From Candidatus Avedoeria danica (lineage in GTDB: Bacteria; Chloroflexota; Anaerolineae; Epilineales; Epilineaceae), in NCBI GenBank assembly GCA_016703025.1, contig JADJCV010000005.1, forward strand, positions 124,001 through 188,000: 64,000 bases of DNA, in the 5' to 3' direction. Below, in pieces: positions 51,068 through 58,997 of this stretch. The notes beneath the pieces are model-generated. The model had not been told where the DNA came from and searched no databases. It saw only the letters and a program-made list of their open reading frames with translations. Numbering within the stretch: the first letter of the stretch is position 1; every line of letters starts with the position of its first letter. The translations under genes and the position numbers were made by a program.

Positions 51068-52272
51068 CGCCGGCCGCCGAGCTGCTCGCCGTGTTGGCCG
51101 TCATCATCCTGGGCGCCAAGCTCGGCGGGGCGCTCAGCATTCGACTTGGTCAACCGGCCGTGCTCGGCGAGATCCTCTTCGGCTTGCTCCTCGGCCCGAC
51201 CGGCCTCGACCTCATGCACCGCGCCGTCGCCGGCCGCCCGATCTTCAGCCACGGTGAGGTCGTGGTCGAAGGCGTCCACCTGTTGGCGGAGCTGGGCGTC
51301 GTCCTGCTGATGTTCTTGGCGGGCCTCGAGACCGACCCGGCCGAGATGAAGCGGGTCGGCCTGCCGGCAACCGGCGCTGCGGTCGGCGGCGCGCTGCTGC
51401 CGTTCGCCGGCGGCTGGGCGGTGGGCACCGCGTTCGGCCTCGAACTCGGTCCGGCACTCTTCCTGGGGACGATCCTGTGTGCCACAAGCGTCTCGATCAG
51501 CGCCCAGACGCTCGTCGAGCTTGACGCGCTCGACAGCGACGAAGGCCGCGCGATCCTCGGGGCGGCCGTCATCGACGACGTCCTCGGCATCCTGTTGCTC
51601 AGCATCGTCGTCGGCGTGCTCGGCACCGGCGGGAACGACAGCTCGGTCCTCGGCCTGATCCTGCGCATGCTATTGTTCTTCATCGTGGCCGTCGCCGTCG
51701 GCCGTCCGGCTCGGCGCTTGGTGCGCCGCTTCGCGCGACAGCCGGTCAGCGAGGGTCTGCTGGCGGGCGCGCTGGTCATGACGTTCGCGTTCGGCTGGCT
51801 GGCCGAGGCGCTCGGTGGGGTGGCGGCCATCACCGGCGCGTTCATCGCCGGCGTGTTCCTCGGCCGCACCGAGATGGGGCACGAGATCGAGTCGCGGGTC
51901 AAGATCGCCGTCTATGGTCTGTTCCTGCCGATCTTCCTCGTCGATATCGGACTGCGGGCCGACGCGCGTGCCGCGTTGGGCGGCGCGCTGGGGCTTGCGG
52001 TCGCAGTGGTCGTCGTCGCCGTCGTGACGAAGTTCGCCGGCGCAGCGTTGGGAGCGCGCATCTCCGGCTTCGGCTGGCGATCGAGCGTGCGGGTGGGTGC
52101 AGGCATGGTCAGCCGTGGCGAGGTCGGGTTGATCATCGCCGGAGTCGGGCTGGCGCAGGGCGTCGTCAGCCAGAACGAATTCGCCGTGGCCGTGTTAATG
52201 GTCGTGGTGACGACGGTCGTGACGCCGCCGTTGCTGCGCGCAGCGTTCAGAGGGGCGCCCGCGGCGACTTGA
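51064..52272 (+). CDS. CPA2 family Na+/H+ antiporter (NapA/KefB-like)
   Basis: 402 residues from GTG 51064, overlapping the PII-like gene by GTGA. About twelve or thirteen membrane helices. The substrate-site Asp pair is present in AAVIDDVLGILLLSIVVG (about 165-182), typical of electrogenic CPA2 antiporters (two protons per sodium). LGEILFGLLLGPTGLDL early on and LLMFLAGLETDPAEMK are family landmarks, as are ITGAFIAGVFLGRTEM and GMVSRGEVGLIIAGVGL near the end. No RCK/TrkA-N domain follows, so regulation is probably through the PII-like protein. Confidence 0.93.
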   Translation: MTPAAELLAVLAVIILGAKLGGALSIRLGQPAVLGEILFGLLLGPTGLDLMHRAVAGRPIFSHGEVVVEGVHLLAELGVVLLMFLAGLETDPAEMKRVGLPATGAAVGGALLPFAGGWAVGTAFGLELGPALFLGTILCATSVSISAQTLVELDALDSDEGRAILGAAVIDDVLGILLLSIVVGVLGTGGNDSSVLGLILRMLLFFIVAVAVGRPARRLVRRFARQPVSEGLLAGALVMTFAFGWLAEALGGVAAITGAFIAGVFLGRTEMGHEIESRVKIAVYGLFLPIFLVDIGLRADARAALGGALGLAVAVVVVAVVTKFAGAALGARISGFGWRSSVRVGAGMVSRGEVGLIIAGVGLAQGVVSQNEFAVAVLMVVVTTVVTPPLLRAAFRGAPAAT

Positions 52273-52367
52273 CGTGGCGTTCTGATCCGACAACGATTGC
52301 CCTGCGGCCGGTCTGCCGCGGGGGGAGCACGAACCGGCCGACCATCGGCCACAGGCAGGGGACTGAC

Positions 52368-53855
52368 ATGGCGTGGCCAACGATCATCCAAGGCGGCATG
52401 GGGGTCGCCATCTCCGACTGGCGCTTGGCGCGAACTGTCGCCATGGCCGGTCAGCTCGGTGTCGTGTCCGGCACCGGGATCGCACCGGTCATGATCCGGC
52501 GCTTGATGGACGGTGATCCGGACGGCGACACCCGGCGCGCGCTGGCGCACTTTCCGGACGCGGCGCTCGTCGAGCAGATCCTCGCCAAGTACTACTTGCC
52601 GGAGGGCCGCCCCGAGGGCATGTCGTACAAGACGATCGTTCCGTACAGCCTGAAGCCGTCGCCCTGGCTGGACGGTGTGACCGCGGCAGCCGGGTTCGTC
52701 GAGGTCTGGCTGGCCAAGGAAGGCCACGACGGGCTCGTCGGCGTCAACCTGCTCGAGAAGATCCAGCTCCCGCACTGCGCCACGTTGTACGGCGCGATGC
52801 TGGCCGGCGTCGACTACGTCCTCATGGGCGCCGGCCTGCCCGGTCAGATCCCCGGCATCCTCGACCGCCTGGCCACCCACAGCCCCGTCCGCTACCGCGT
52901 CGACGTCCAGGGCGCCTTGCCCGGCGAGGATTACGGCATCACGTTCGATCCGACCGCCGTGTTCCCCGGCTTGGCCGAACGCCTCGGCGGACTCAAGCGG
53001 CCGCACTTCCTGGCGATCATCAGCACCGAGGTCGTCGCCCAGGCGCTGCTCAAGCGGGCCGAGGGCGTGATCGACGGCTGGGTCGTCGAGTTCCCGATCG
53101 CCGGCGGCCACAATGCGCCGCCGCGCGGCCAGCTGAAGGTGGACGAGACCGGCGAGCCGATCTACGGCGAGCGCGACGAGCCCGACCTCGAGAAGTTGGC
53201 CTCCTTCGGCAAGCCGTACTGGCTGGCCGGCGGATTCGGCAGCCGCGAGGGGCTCGTCAGCGCGCGCGAACGCGGCGCCGTCGGCGTCCAGGTCGGCACC
53301 GCCTTCGCGCTGTGCGACGAGTCCGGCATGCGCCCCGACCTCAAGCAGAAGCTGCGCGAGATGGCGCTGGCCGGTGAGGCGCCGGTGCGCACGAGCGCCT
53401 TCGGTTCGCCCACAGGCTTCCCGTTCAAGGTGGCGACCGTCGAGGGCACGGTGGCCGAGCCCGAGGTGTACGCCGCCCGGCCCCGCCTGTGCGACATGGG
53501 GTTCCTCCGCCGCATCTATCGCCGCGACGACGGCCAGGTCGGGTACCGCTGCTCGGCGGAGCCGGTGGCCGACTACGTCCGCAAGGGCGGCGATGAAGCG
53601 CAGACCGAAGGCCGGCTCTGTCTCTGCAATCACCTGATGGCCACGGTCGGCGGCGGCCAGACACGCAAGGACGGCTATCACGAGCTGCCCATCGTCACGC
53701 TCGGCAACGACATCGCGTGCGTTCTGAACTACATGTCCGACAGCGACACGGGCTACAGCGCGCGCGCCGTCGTCGCGGGCATCCTGGGCGAAACGACATC
53801 GATGGCCCCGTCGATGCCGCGGGTGGCGGCGGTGGCCGAAGTCGCCAAACGGTGA
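52368..53855 (+). CDS. Nitronate monooxygenase-like flavoenzyme (long form)
   Basis: 495 residues from ATG 52368 (CAGGGGA upstream). FMN-binding TIM barrel: IIQGGMGVAISDWRLARTVA at the start, GQLGVVSGTG, VVEFPIAGGHNAPPRGQL in the middle, PYWLAGGFGSREGLVSARER and GAVGVQVGTAFALC. The family oxidises alkyl nitronates or related compounds with O2, or in the PfaD group acts as an enoyl reductase. At 495 residues it is longer than classic NMO (about 350). It carries an extra N-terminal section (RRLMDGDPDGDTRRALAHFP) and a Cys-rich C-terminal section (GRLCLCNHLMATVGGGQTRK), so a PfaD-like or unknown specificity is as likely as nitronate. Confidence 0.85.
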   Translation: MAWPTIIQGGMGVAISDWRLARTVAMAGQLGVVSGTGIAPVMIRRLMDGDPDGDTRRALAHFPDAALVEQILAKYYLPEGRPEGMSYKTIVPYSLKPSPWLDGVTAAAGFVEVWLAKEGHDGLVGVNLLEKIQLPHCATLYGAMLAGVDYVLMGAGLPGQIPGILDRLATHSPVRYRVDVQGALPGEDYGITFDPTAVFPGLAERLGGLKRPHFLAIISTEVVAQALLKRAEGVIDGWVVEFPIAGGHNAPPRGQLKVDETGEPIYGERDEPDLEKLASFGKPYWLAGGFGSREGLVSARERGAVGVQVGTAFALCDESGMRPDLKQKLREMALAGEAPVRTSAFGSPTGFPFKVATVEGTVAEPEVYAARPRLCDMGFLRRIYRRDDGQVGYRCSAEPVADYVRKGGDEAQTEGRLCLCNHLMATVGGGQTRKDGYHELPIVTLGNDIACVLNYMSDSDTGYSARAVVAGILGETTSMAPSMPRVAAVAEVAKR

Positions 53856-53936
53856 CCGACGGCACGGGCGCACGGCGGTGCGGCCCCGCGCCCGCAGCGC
53901 GACGATCCACAGGGTCCGATCAAGGTACGCGCCGCA

Positions 53937-54770
53937 TCAGTCCGCCAACGTCACATCCGCATCCGCCAGCCGCTCGTGGAGAAACGCCAACAGCCGCGGC
54001 CGCACGCCTGCCGCCGCCCCGAAGCGGGCCTTGGCGACCACGAGCAGTTGGGTCTCGTGGCCGATCAGCCCGTCCTCGCTGATCACCTGCCACGGCTCGA
54101 TCAGATCCGGCAGCGCCGACATCGCCTCGCCGCGCATCGCCTCGAGTGCCAGCAGCGTCCGGCCGAGGTCCGCCGCCTTGACCCGGATCCGCACCGAGGC
54201 CGATGAGAACAGTCCGCGGCTGAAGTTGCGTACGACCCTGACCTCACCGTTCGGCACGACCAGCAGCTCGCCCGACGGCGCACGCAGGTGCAGCGTCGAC
54301 AGGTTCACCCGCTCGACGATCCCCTCGACCTCGCCGGGCGCCGCCCCGAGCAGGCTGACCTTCTCGCCGACCGTAAAGCGGTCGCCGAAGATGAACGTCA
54401 GGCCGATGAAGTAGTCGCTGATCACGGGCCGGGCGCCGAGGCCGATGCCGGCCGACAGCAGGCCGATGCCCCACACGAGCGTCCGCGCATCGACGAGGTC
54501 GGACTGGGCCAGCGCGACCATCGCGGCGGCAGTGAAAGCCGTGACGCGGATGAGGTCGCGCACGAGCCCCTCGATCGTGGCGCGCCGCGCCGGACGTCCG
54601 GGCGCACGACGGGCCCACCCCGCCAGCCGCACGATGCGCCGCGAGAGAGGCGCCGCCGACCGCGCCACGATCCAGGCGACGACGAACGGGGACACGATCA
54701 TCGCCGACAGCCGCAGCCACGGCGGCAGGCGGCCGAAGGCATCGACCACGGCGGACCAACTGAGGATCAT
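53937..54770 (-). CDS. Small-conductance mechanosensitive channel (MscS family)
   Basis: 277 residues from ATG 54770. Helices at about 20-40, 70-90 and 95-118. The third is the pore-lining TM3, with Gly/Ala pattern LVWGIGLLSAGIGLGARPVI. The following beta domain contains ERVNLSTLHLRAPSGELLVV PNGEV, the P-N-(G/S) signature of MscS. The C-terminal alpha/beta cage part ends at ADADVTLAD. It opens under membrane tension to release solutes after hypo-osmotic shock. It is divergent from the PspC gene, with TATAAT (minus) between them. Confidence 0.92.
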   Translation of the reverse strand: MILSWSAVVDAFGRLPPWLRLSAMIVSPFVVAWIVARSAAPLSRRIVRLAGWARRAPGRPARRATIEGLVRDLIRVTAFTAAAMVALAQSDLVDARTLVWGIGLLSAGIGLGARPVISDYFIGLTFIFGDRFTVGEKVSLLGAAPGEVEGIVERVNLSTLHLRAPSGELLVVPNGEVRVVRNFSRGLFSSASVRIRVKAADLGRTLLALEAMRGEAMSALPDLIEPWQVISEDGLIGHETQLLVVAKARFGAAAGVRPRLLAFLHERLADADVTLAD

Positions 54771-54846
54771 CCAGCGTCACCCATCATCGTCTGGCGCAAC
54801 CCGACCCGTCGCGCTGCCGTAAGCTGTGGGTACCCACCGCGGCGGA

Positions 54847-54852
54847 TTATAG
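54847..54852 (-). promoter_or_regulatory. -10 box candidate for mscS
   Basis: TATAAT on the minus strand, 77 bases before ATG 54770. No convincing -35 seen. On the plus strand the same bases read ATTATA. Confidence 0.45.
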
Positions 54853-54914
54853 TGTCGAGGTCGGACACGGTTTGATTCCGTTCCGCTGTTTTCGATGTTG
54901 GAGGTCGATTGCGC

Positions 54915-55943
54915 ATGACGCACTCTCGCTTGACGAAACATCCCGGCGATCGCGTCTGGGCCGGCGTGTGCGCCGGCATTGCCCGCTGGCTGGGCGTCGA
55001 TCCAGTGCTCATCCGGCTGGTCTGGTTGGCGTGGGCCGTGTTTGGCGATACCGGCACCGCATTCCTGGCCTACATCGCGCTCATGATCGTCCTGCCGGAC
55101 GCCAGCCGTGAGGAGCGGCGGGCCGAGGCTGAGCGCCGCGGACGGCCACGGCACACCTCGACCCACACCGCCAAGCACGCGGCCCATGCCGCCCCTGCTG
55201 CCCATGTCACGCCTTCGCCATCAGCGGTCGCTGCGGGTCCATCGATGCCGACCGGTGCGACGTCCCCGACCTCGCCCGCCCCTCGATCCCCCTCGCCAAC
55301 CGCCGACGAGCTCGGTGACGTGCTCCTCAAGCTCCTCGATGCCACCGCCGCCGTCGCCGTCAACGTCGCGCGCGCCGCCGTGCTGGCCGCACGGGCTGCA
55401 TTCGTCACGGGCCACGCGAACTACCGCGCGACGCAGCGGCGGTCGGAAGCGCGCCCCGGCGGCACATCGCCGACCGCTGCCGCGCCGGCCGCCCCATCGC
55501 CGCTTGCGGCCGGTGACGTTCAGCCGGCGGCGACGGTGTCGTCCGCGACATCCGCTGCGGCGACGTCGCCCGCGTTGTCCACCGCGACAGCAACACCCAC
55601 ACCGGACGAACCGCACATCGAGTCCGACGAGGAGCGGCTGCACCGACAGATCCGCGACCGGCTCGAGGGGCAGGTGGCCGGCGCCCGCGCCGTCATCGGC
55701 GCCGCGGGACCCCAGGCGGCGGCTCGCGAGCGCACGGCGCGGCGGGGGCGGCTGCGGCAGCTGGCTGGTTTCGGCGTGTTGGCGTTCGGTGCCTGGGGCC
55801 TCGCCACGACCCTCGGCCTCGAGCCTCTGGCACTCACCGCCGCCGCCCTCCCGACGTTCGCCAGCGCCGCCGTCGTCATCGCCGCCTCCCTCGTCTGCCT
55901 CGGCACCTACCTCCTCTGGACGGCGGTGCGGCGGCACCCCTGA
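54915..55943 (+). CDS. PspC-domain membrane protein with long Ala/Thr-rich middle
   Basis: 342 residues from ATG 54915 (a TTG at 54909, closer to GGAGG, is an alternative). The PspC domain is at the N-terminus: RLTKHPGDRVWAGVCAGIAR, WLGVDPVLIRLVWLAW, and AFLAYIALMIVLPD. A low-complexity linker follows (about 75-215), then a helical stretch (HRQIRDRLEGQVAGARAVIG). Two final membrane helices close the protein (LAGFGVLAFGAWGLATTLG; ASAAVVIAASLVCLGTYLLW). PspC domains sense or respond to envelope stress in the phage-shock system. No PspA or PspB is nearby. Role inferred only from the domain. Confidence 0.87.
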   Translation: MTHSRLTKHPGDRVWAGVCAGIARWLGVDPVLIRLVWLAWAVFGDTGTAFLAYIALMIVLPDASREERRAEAERRGRPRHTSTHTAKHAAHAAPAAHVTPSPSAVAAGPSMPTGATSPTSPAPRSPSPTADELGDVLLKLLDATAAVAVNVARAAVLAARAAFVTGHANYRATQRRSEARPGGTSPTAAAPAAPSPLAAGDVQPAATVSSATSAAATSPALSTATATPTPDEPHIESDEERLHRQIRDRLEGQVAGARAVIGAAGPQAAARERTARRGRLRQLAGFGVLAFGAWGLATTLGLEPLALTAAALPTFASAAVVIAASLVCLGTYLLWTAVRRHP

Positions 55944-55980
55944 CGTCGTGGCCGCCGCAAGGCGCTTTCGCTCTCCGTGC

Positions 55981-56006
55981 GGCGCCCGGTACAATGGCCG
56001 GGCGCC
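55981..56006 (+). promoter_or_regulatory. Perfect 9-bp palindrome with a -10-like loop
   Basis: GGCGCCCGG-TACAATGG-CCGGGCGCC. The loop contains TACAAT, which fits a -10 box for the gene at 56084, with TTTCGC about 18 bases upstream as a weak -35. It may instead be the terminator of the PspC gene. Leader about 80 nt if it is a promoter. Confidence 0.5.
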
Positions 56007-56083
56007 GCTTTGCGTTCCCAAGGGCCGGTGGGGCCGATGGGCACGGATCGCCTCGGGCGCGTCTTGTTCGGCGAGGAGGGGCG

Positions 56084-57856
56084 ATGCACCGGGCTGTTGG
56101 CCGAATCGGCCGATCGACGGGCCGCTGGCTCGTCGGCGGCGCAGCGGCGGCGCTCGTCGCCGGCCGGGCGATCACCGGCGGGCCGTTCGTCGAGCCGGCG
56201 CGGCTTGACTCGGTCGCGGCCGCGCCGGCCCAGGACCGGGTATGGTTCGAGCAGGACGGCGCGACGGATCAGACGCTGCGCGACGTCGCCGCGCTGGGCA
56301 GCGGCATCGTCTGGGCGGTGGGCGGCGAGGGCGAAGAGGACTGCGCGATCCAACGCTCGGAGGACGGCGGGACGAGCTGGCGGCAGCAAGGGTGCCCCGT
56401 GCGCTGGAAGCTGCAGGCCATGACGGCGATCGACGCGCAGACCGCCGTGGCCGTCGGGCTGAACGGCACGGCGATCCGGACGGACAACGGCGGCGCGAAT
56501 TGGGCCGCGCTGGACGTCGACACGAGCCAGGGGCTGACGGACGTCTACTTCATCGACGCGCAGCGCGGCTGGATCACGACGCGCAACGGCGGCATCCTGC
56601 GCACGACGGATGGCGGGGCGAGTTGGCGCCGGTCCGATGTCGGCGGCGGCCTCGGGCTGTTCGGTCTGAGCTTCGTCGACGCGCAGCGCGGCTGGGCGAC
56701 GGGCAGCGACGGACTCGTGCTGTCCACCGAGGACGGCGGCGCTTCGTGGCGCCGACTCCCGCGACCGGGCGATGCACGCCTCTTGGCGGTGCGATTCCTC
56801 GACGCGACGACCGGCTTCGCATGCGGCAACGTCATCCTGCACACGTGGGACGGCGGCCGCACGTGGGCGCCACGACTGGCGCGACCCGAGAAGACGCTGA
56901 ACGACATGGTGTTCGCCGACGGCGCACATGCCTGGGCCGTCGGCGACGAGGGCTACATCGTCCGATCCGTGGACGGCGGGGCGAGCTGGGTCAAGGTGCC
57001 GGCCGACACGGGGCGCAGCCTGACCGCGGTATCGTTCGCCGGCCCGGACGACGGCTGGGCGGTCGGGACGGGCGGCGTCGTCGTCCGCTGGGGCATCCGG
57101 CCCCCGACGCGCACGCCGTCACCGACGATCACGCGCACCCCCACCGCCACCCGCACGCCGACGCCGACGCCGTCCCAGCCGTGGCTGACGATCGACTGGC
57201 CCGCCGGGGTGACGTTCTACGCCGGTGCGCCCGACCGCGCCCGCACCGTGCACGTGCGCTACGGCAACCAACCGGCCCCGACGGTGCTCACCGCCACGCT
57301 CACCGGCGGTCTCGTCTTCCCGAACGGCCGCGCCGTGCTGACCGAGGCGCTCTCGGCCGACTTCGGGACGCTGCGGTTCGTGCTCCGGACACCGCCCGAG
57401 GTCGTCGCTCGCCAACTGTTCGAACTGCGCGTGATCGCCGGCGGCCGCACCGTCAGCCGCAGCGGCCGCGTGCCGTGGTCGCTCTGGCTGCCCATGCTCC
57501 ACCGGCTGGCCGATAGGGACGCGCCGCCGCCGGTCGAGCCGACGGAGGAACCGACGGAGGAACCGACGGAGGAACTGACGCCCATACCGTCATCGACGTC
57601 AGCCACGACGCCCACGTCACCCACCTCGCCCACGGCGGAGTCCACGCCGACGGCGACGCCGGTGGAACCGGATCCGACGTCGACGCCCGAGGTCGGGTCG
57701 ACGCCGTCGCCGGAGCTCACGCCGACGGCGACGGCGACGGACATCGTAGCTGCGACGCCCGAGCCCACGTCCACGGACATGTCGACCGCGACGCCCACGG
57801 CGACGCCTGCCACGCCCCACCGCGACCAGCGCGCGCCGTCCGACCGCAACCCGTAG
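56084..57856 (+). CDS. Secreted seven-repeat YCF48-like beta-propeller with Pro/Thr tail
   Basis: 590 residues from ATG 56084 (GAGGAGGGG just upstream). A signal or anchor (about 16-32) is followed by seven YCF48/BNR-type repeats with x-G-W-A-V-G and S-x-D-G-G-x-S-W Asp-box endings, for example RTTDGGASWRRSD, STEDGGASWRRLP and RSVDGGASWVKVP. This is a full seven-bladed propeller. Next come a Pro/Thr linker, a beta domain (WPAGVTFYAGAPDRARTVHV), the motif LWLPMLHRL (467-475), and a long acidic Thr/Pro tail. That tail includes EPTEEPTEEPTEEL, from three tandem 12-base units at 57541-57576. YCF48 helps photosystem II assembly in phototrophs; here the propeller is exported and the role is probably binding or scaffolding. 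Confidence 0.86.
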   Translation: MHRAVGRIGRSTGRWLVGGAAAALVAGRAITGGPFVEPARLDSVAAAPAQDRVWFEQDGATDQTLRDVAALGSGIVWAVGGEGEEDCAIQRSEDGGTSWRQQGCPVRWKLQAMTAIDAQTAVAVGLNGTAIRTDNGGANWAALDVDTSQGLTDVYFIDAQRGWITTRNGGILRTTDGGASWRRSDVGGGLGLFGLSFVDAQRGWATGSDGLVLSTEDGGASWRRLPRPGDARLLAVRFLDATTGFACGNVILHTWDGGRTWAPRLARPEKTLNDMVFADGAHAWAVGDEGYIVRSVDGGASWVKVPADTGRSLTAVSFAGPDDGWAVGTGGVVVRWGIRPPTRTPSPTITRTPTATRTPTPTPSQPWLTIDWPAGVTFYAGAPDRARTVHVRYGNQPAPTVLTATLTGGLVFPNGRAVLTEALSADFGTLRFVLRTPPEVVARQLFELRVIAGGRTVSRSGRVPWSLWLPMLHRLADRDAPPPVEPTEEPTEEPTEELTPIPSSTSATTPTSPTSPTAESTPTATPVEPDPTSTPEVGSTPSPELTPTATATDIVAATPEPTSTDMSTATPTATPATPHRDQRAPSDRNP

Positions 57857-57857
57857 G

Positions 57858-57876
57858 GGCACGGCGGCGCCGTGCC
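57858..57876 (+). terminator. GTAGGGGC-type hairpin at the stop of the propeller gene
   Basis: GGCACGGC-GGC-GCCGTGCC directly after the TAG (57854-57856), followed by GTTCCCCC. An 8-bp perfect stem. It belongs to the same GTAGGGGC-starting type as 8342-8367 and may act as a terminator. Confidence 0.6.
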
Positions 57877-57911
57877 GTTCCCCCGCTGAACAAGACCCCC
57901 CGGAGACCTCC

Positions 57912-58961
57912 ATGCGCCGCCTGTACGTGAGCCACAACGGCGAGTTCGAGGACAACCCGGACATTGCCGGGATCGCAACCGACCTGCGCGACCTGACGCG
58001 GACGACGTGGCTCGACATCCGCCGCGATCCGAATGCCGAGGACATCGCGATCCTCCGCGAGGTCTTCGGCTTCCACCCGCTGGCCCTCGAGGACGCGCTG
58101 CACGTGCGGCACCCGGCCAAGGTCGACATCTTCGGCCGCAACATGTCGTTGATCGACGGTGACGCCGGCGCGAAGAGTACCGACCTCGACGACGACGGGA
58201 CGCCGAAACTGTGCGGCGATCACTACTTCCTCATCGTCTACACCGCCCACTGGGATGCCGAGCGCCGGCGCACGTCGCTGCAGCCGCTGTCGATCTTCGT
58301 CGGCCGGAACTACATCGTCACTCTGCACCGCGGCGTCCTCGCGGACATCGAGGACACCGTGCGGCGCTGGCGCGCGCCCGACGGGCCGCTCGGCGACACG
58401 ACCGGAGCGCTCCTCCACGCCCTCCTCGATACCGTCATCGACGACTACTTCCCGGTCCTCGACCGGATCGCTGACCAGCTGCAACGGCTGGAGGACGCGA
58501 TCTTCGAGGATTTCGACGAGGGTCTGATCCGCGAGATCTTCCGCCTCAAGAAGGACTCGCTGCGCATCCGCCGTGCTCTGGCGCCGATGCGCGACATCCT
58601 CAACACGCTGCTCCGGCGCGACGTGCCTGTCTTCGACAGCGCCGACCTGGTCTACTTCCGCGACGTCTACGAGCACGTCATCCGCCACATCGAGTCCGTC
58701 GACATCGACCGCGATCTGCTCACGGGCGTGCTGGACAGCTTCCTGTCGATGCAATCGAACCGGCTCAACCAGGTCGTCAAGGTGTTGACGGTCGGGTCGA
58801 TCGTCCTCATGAGCGTGACGCTCATCGCCGGGATCTACGGCATGAACTTCGAACACATGCCCGAGCTGCGTTGGACGTACGGCTACGCATGGGCGCTCGG
58901 CCTGATGGTGGCCATCGCGATCGGGTTGGTGGCGCTGTTCCGGCGGATGAAGTGGCTGTAA
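57912..58961 (+). CDS. corA: CorA-type magnesium/cobalt transporter
   Basis: 349 residues from ATG 57912 (GGAG six bases upstream). The N-terminal cytoplasmic funnel domain is followed by the long stalk helix (about 200-285) and two membrane helices at the end. The pore signature Y309-G-M-N-F313 is in the loop: LIAGIYGMNFEHMPELRWTY. It forms pentameric channels for Mg2+ uptake and also Co2+ or Ni2+. Residues 77-104 carry an extra acidic loop (DGDAGAKSTDLDDDGTPK) not usual in CorA, perhaps extending the regulatory metal-binding surface. The C-terminus ends RRMKWL, a basic cap as in the family. Confidence 0.95.
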   Translation: MRRLYVSHNGEFEDNPDIAGIATDLRDLTRTTWLDIRRDPNAEDIAILREVFGFHPLALEDALHVRHPAKVDIFGRNMSLIDGDAGAKSTDLDDDGTPKLCGDHYFLIVYTAHWDAERRRTSLQPLSIFVGRNYIVTLHRGVLADIEDTVRRWRAPDGPLGDTTGALLHALLDTVIDDYFPVLDRIADQLQRLEDAIFEDFDEGLIREIFRLKKDSLRIRRALAPMRDILNTLLRRDVPVFDSADLVYFRDVYEHVIRHIESVDIDRDLLTGVLDSFLSMQSNRLNQVVKVLTVGSIVLMSVTLIAGIYGMNFEHMPELRWTYGYAWALGLMVAIAIGLVALFRRMKWL

Positions 58962-58997
58962 GCGGGAGGCGCGCGGACGGTTCGCGTCGCCGCTTGC

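Noticed and set aside
56084..57080. True YCF48 photosystem II assembly factor
   Set aside because: The propeller is exported and followed by a Pro/Thr linker and acidic tail, and no photosynthesis gene is in the window. Only the repeat type is shared.
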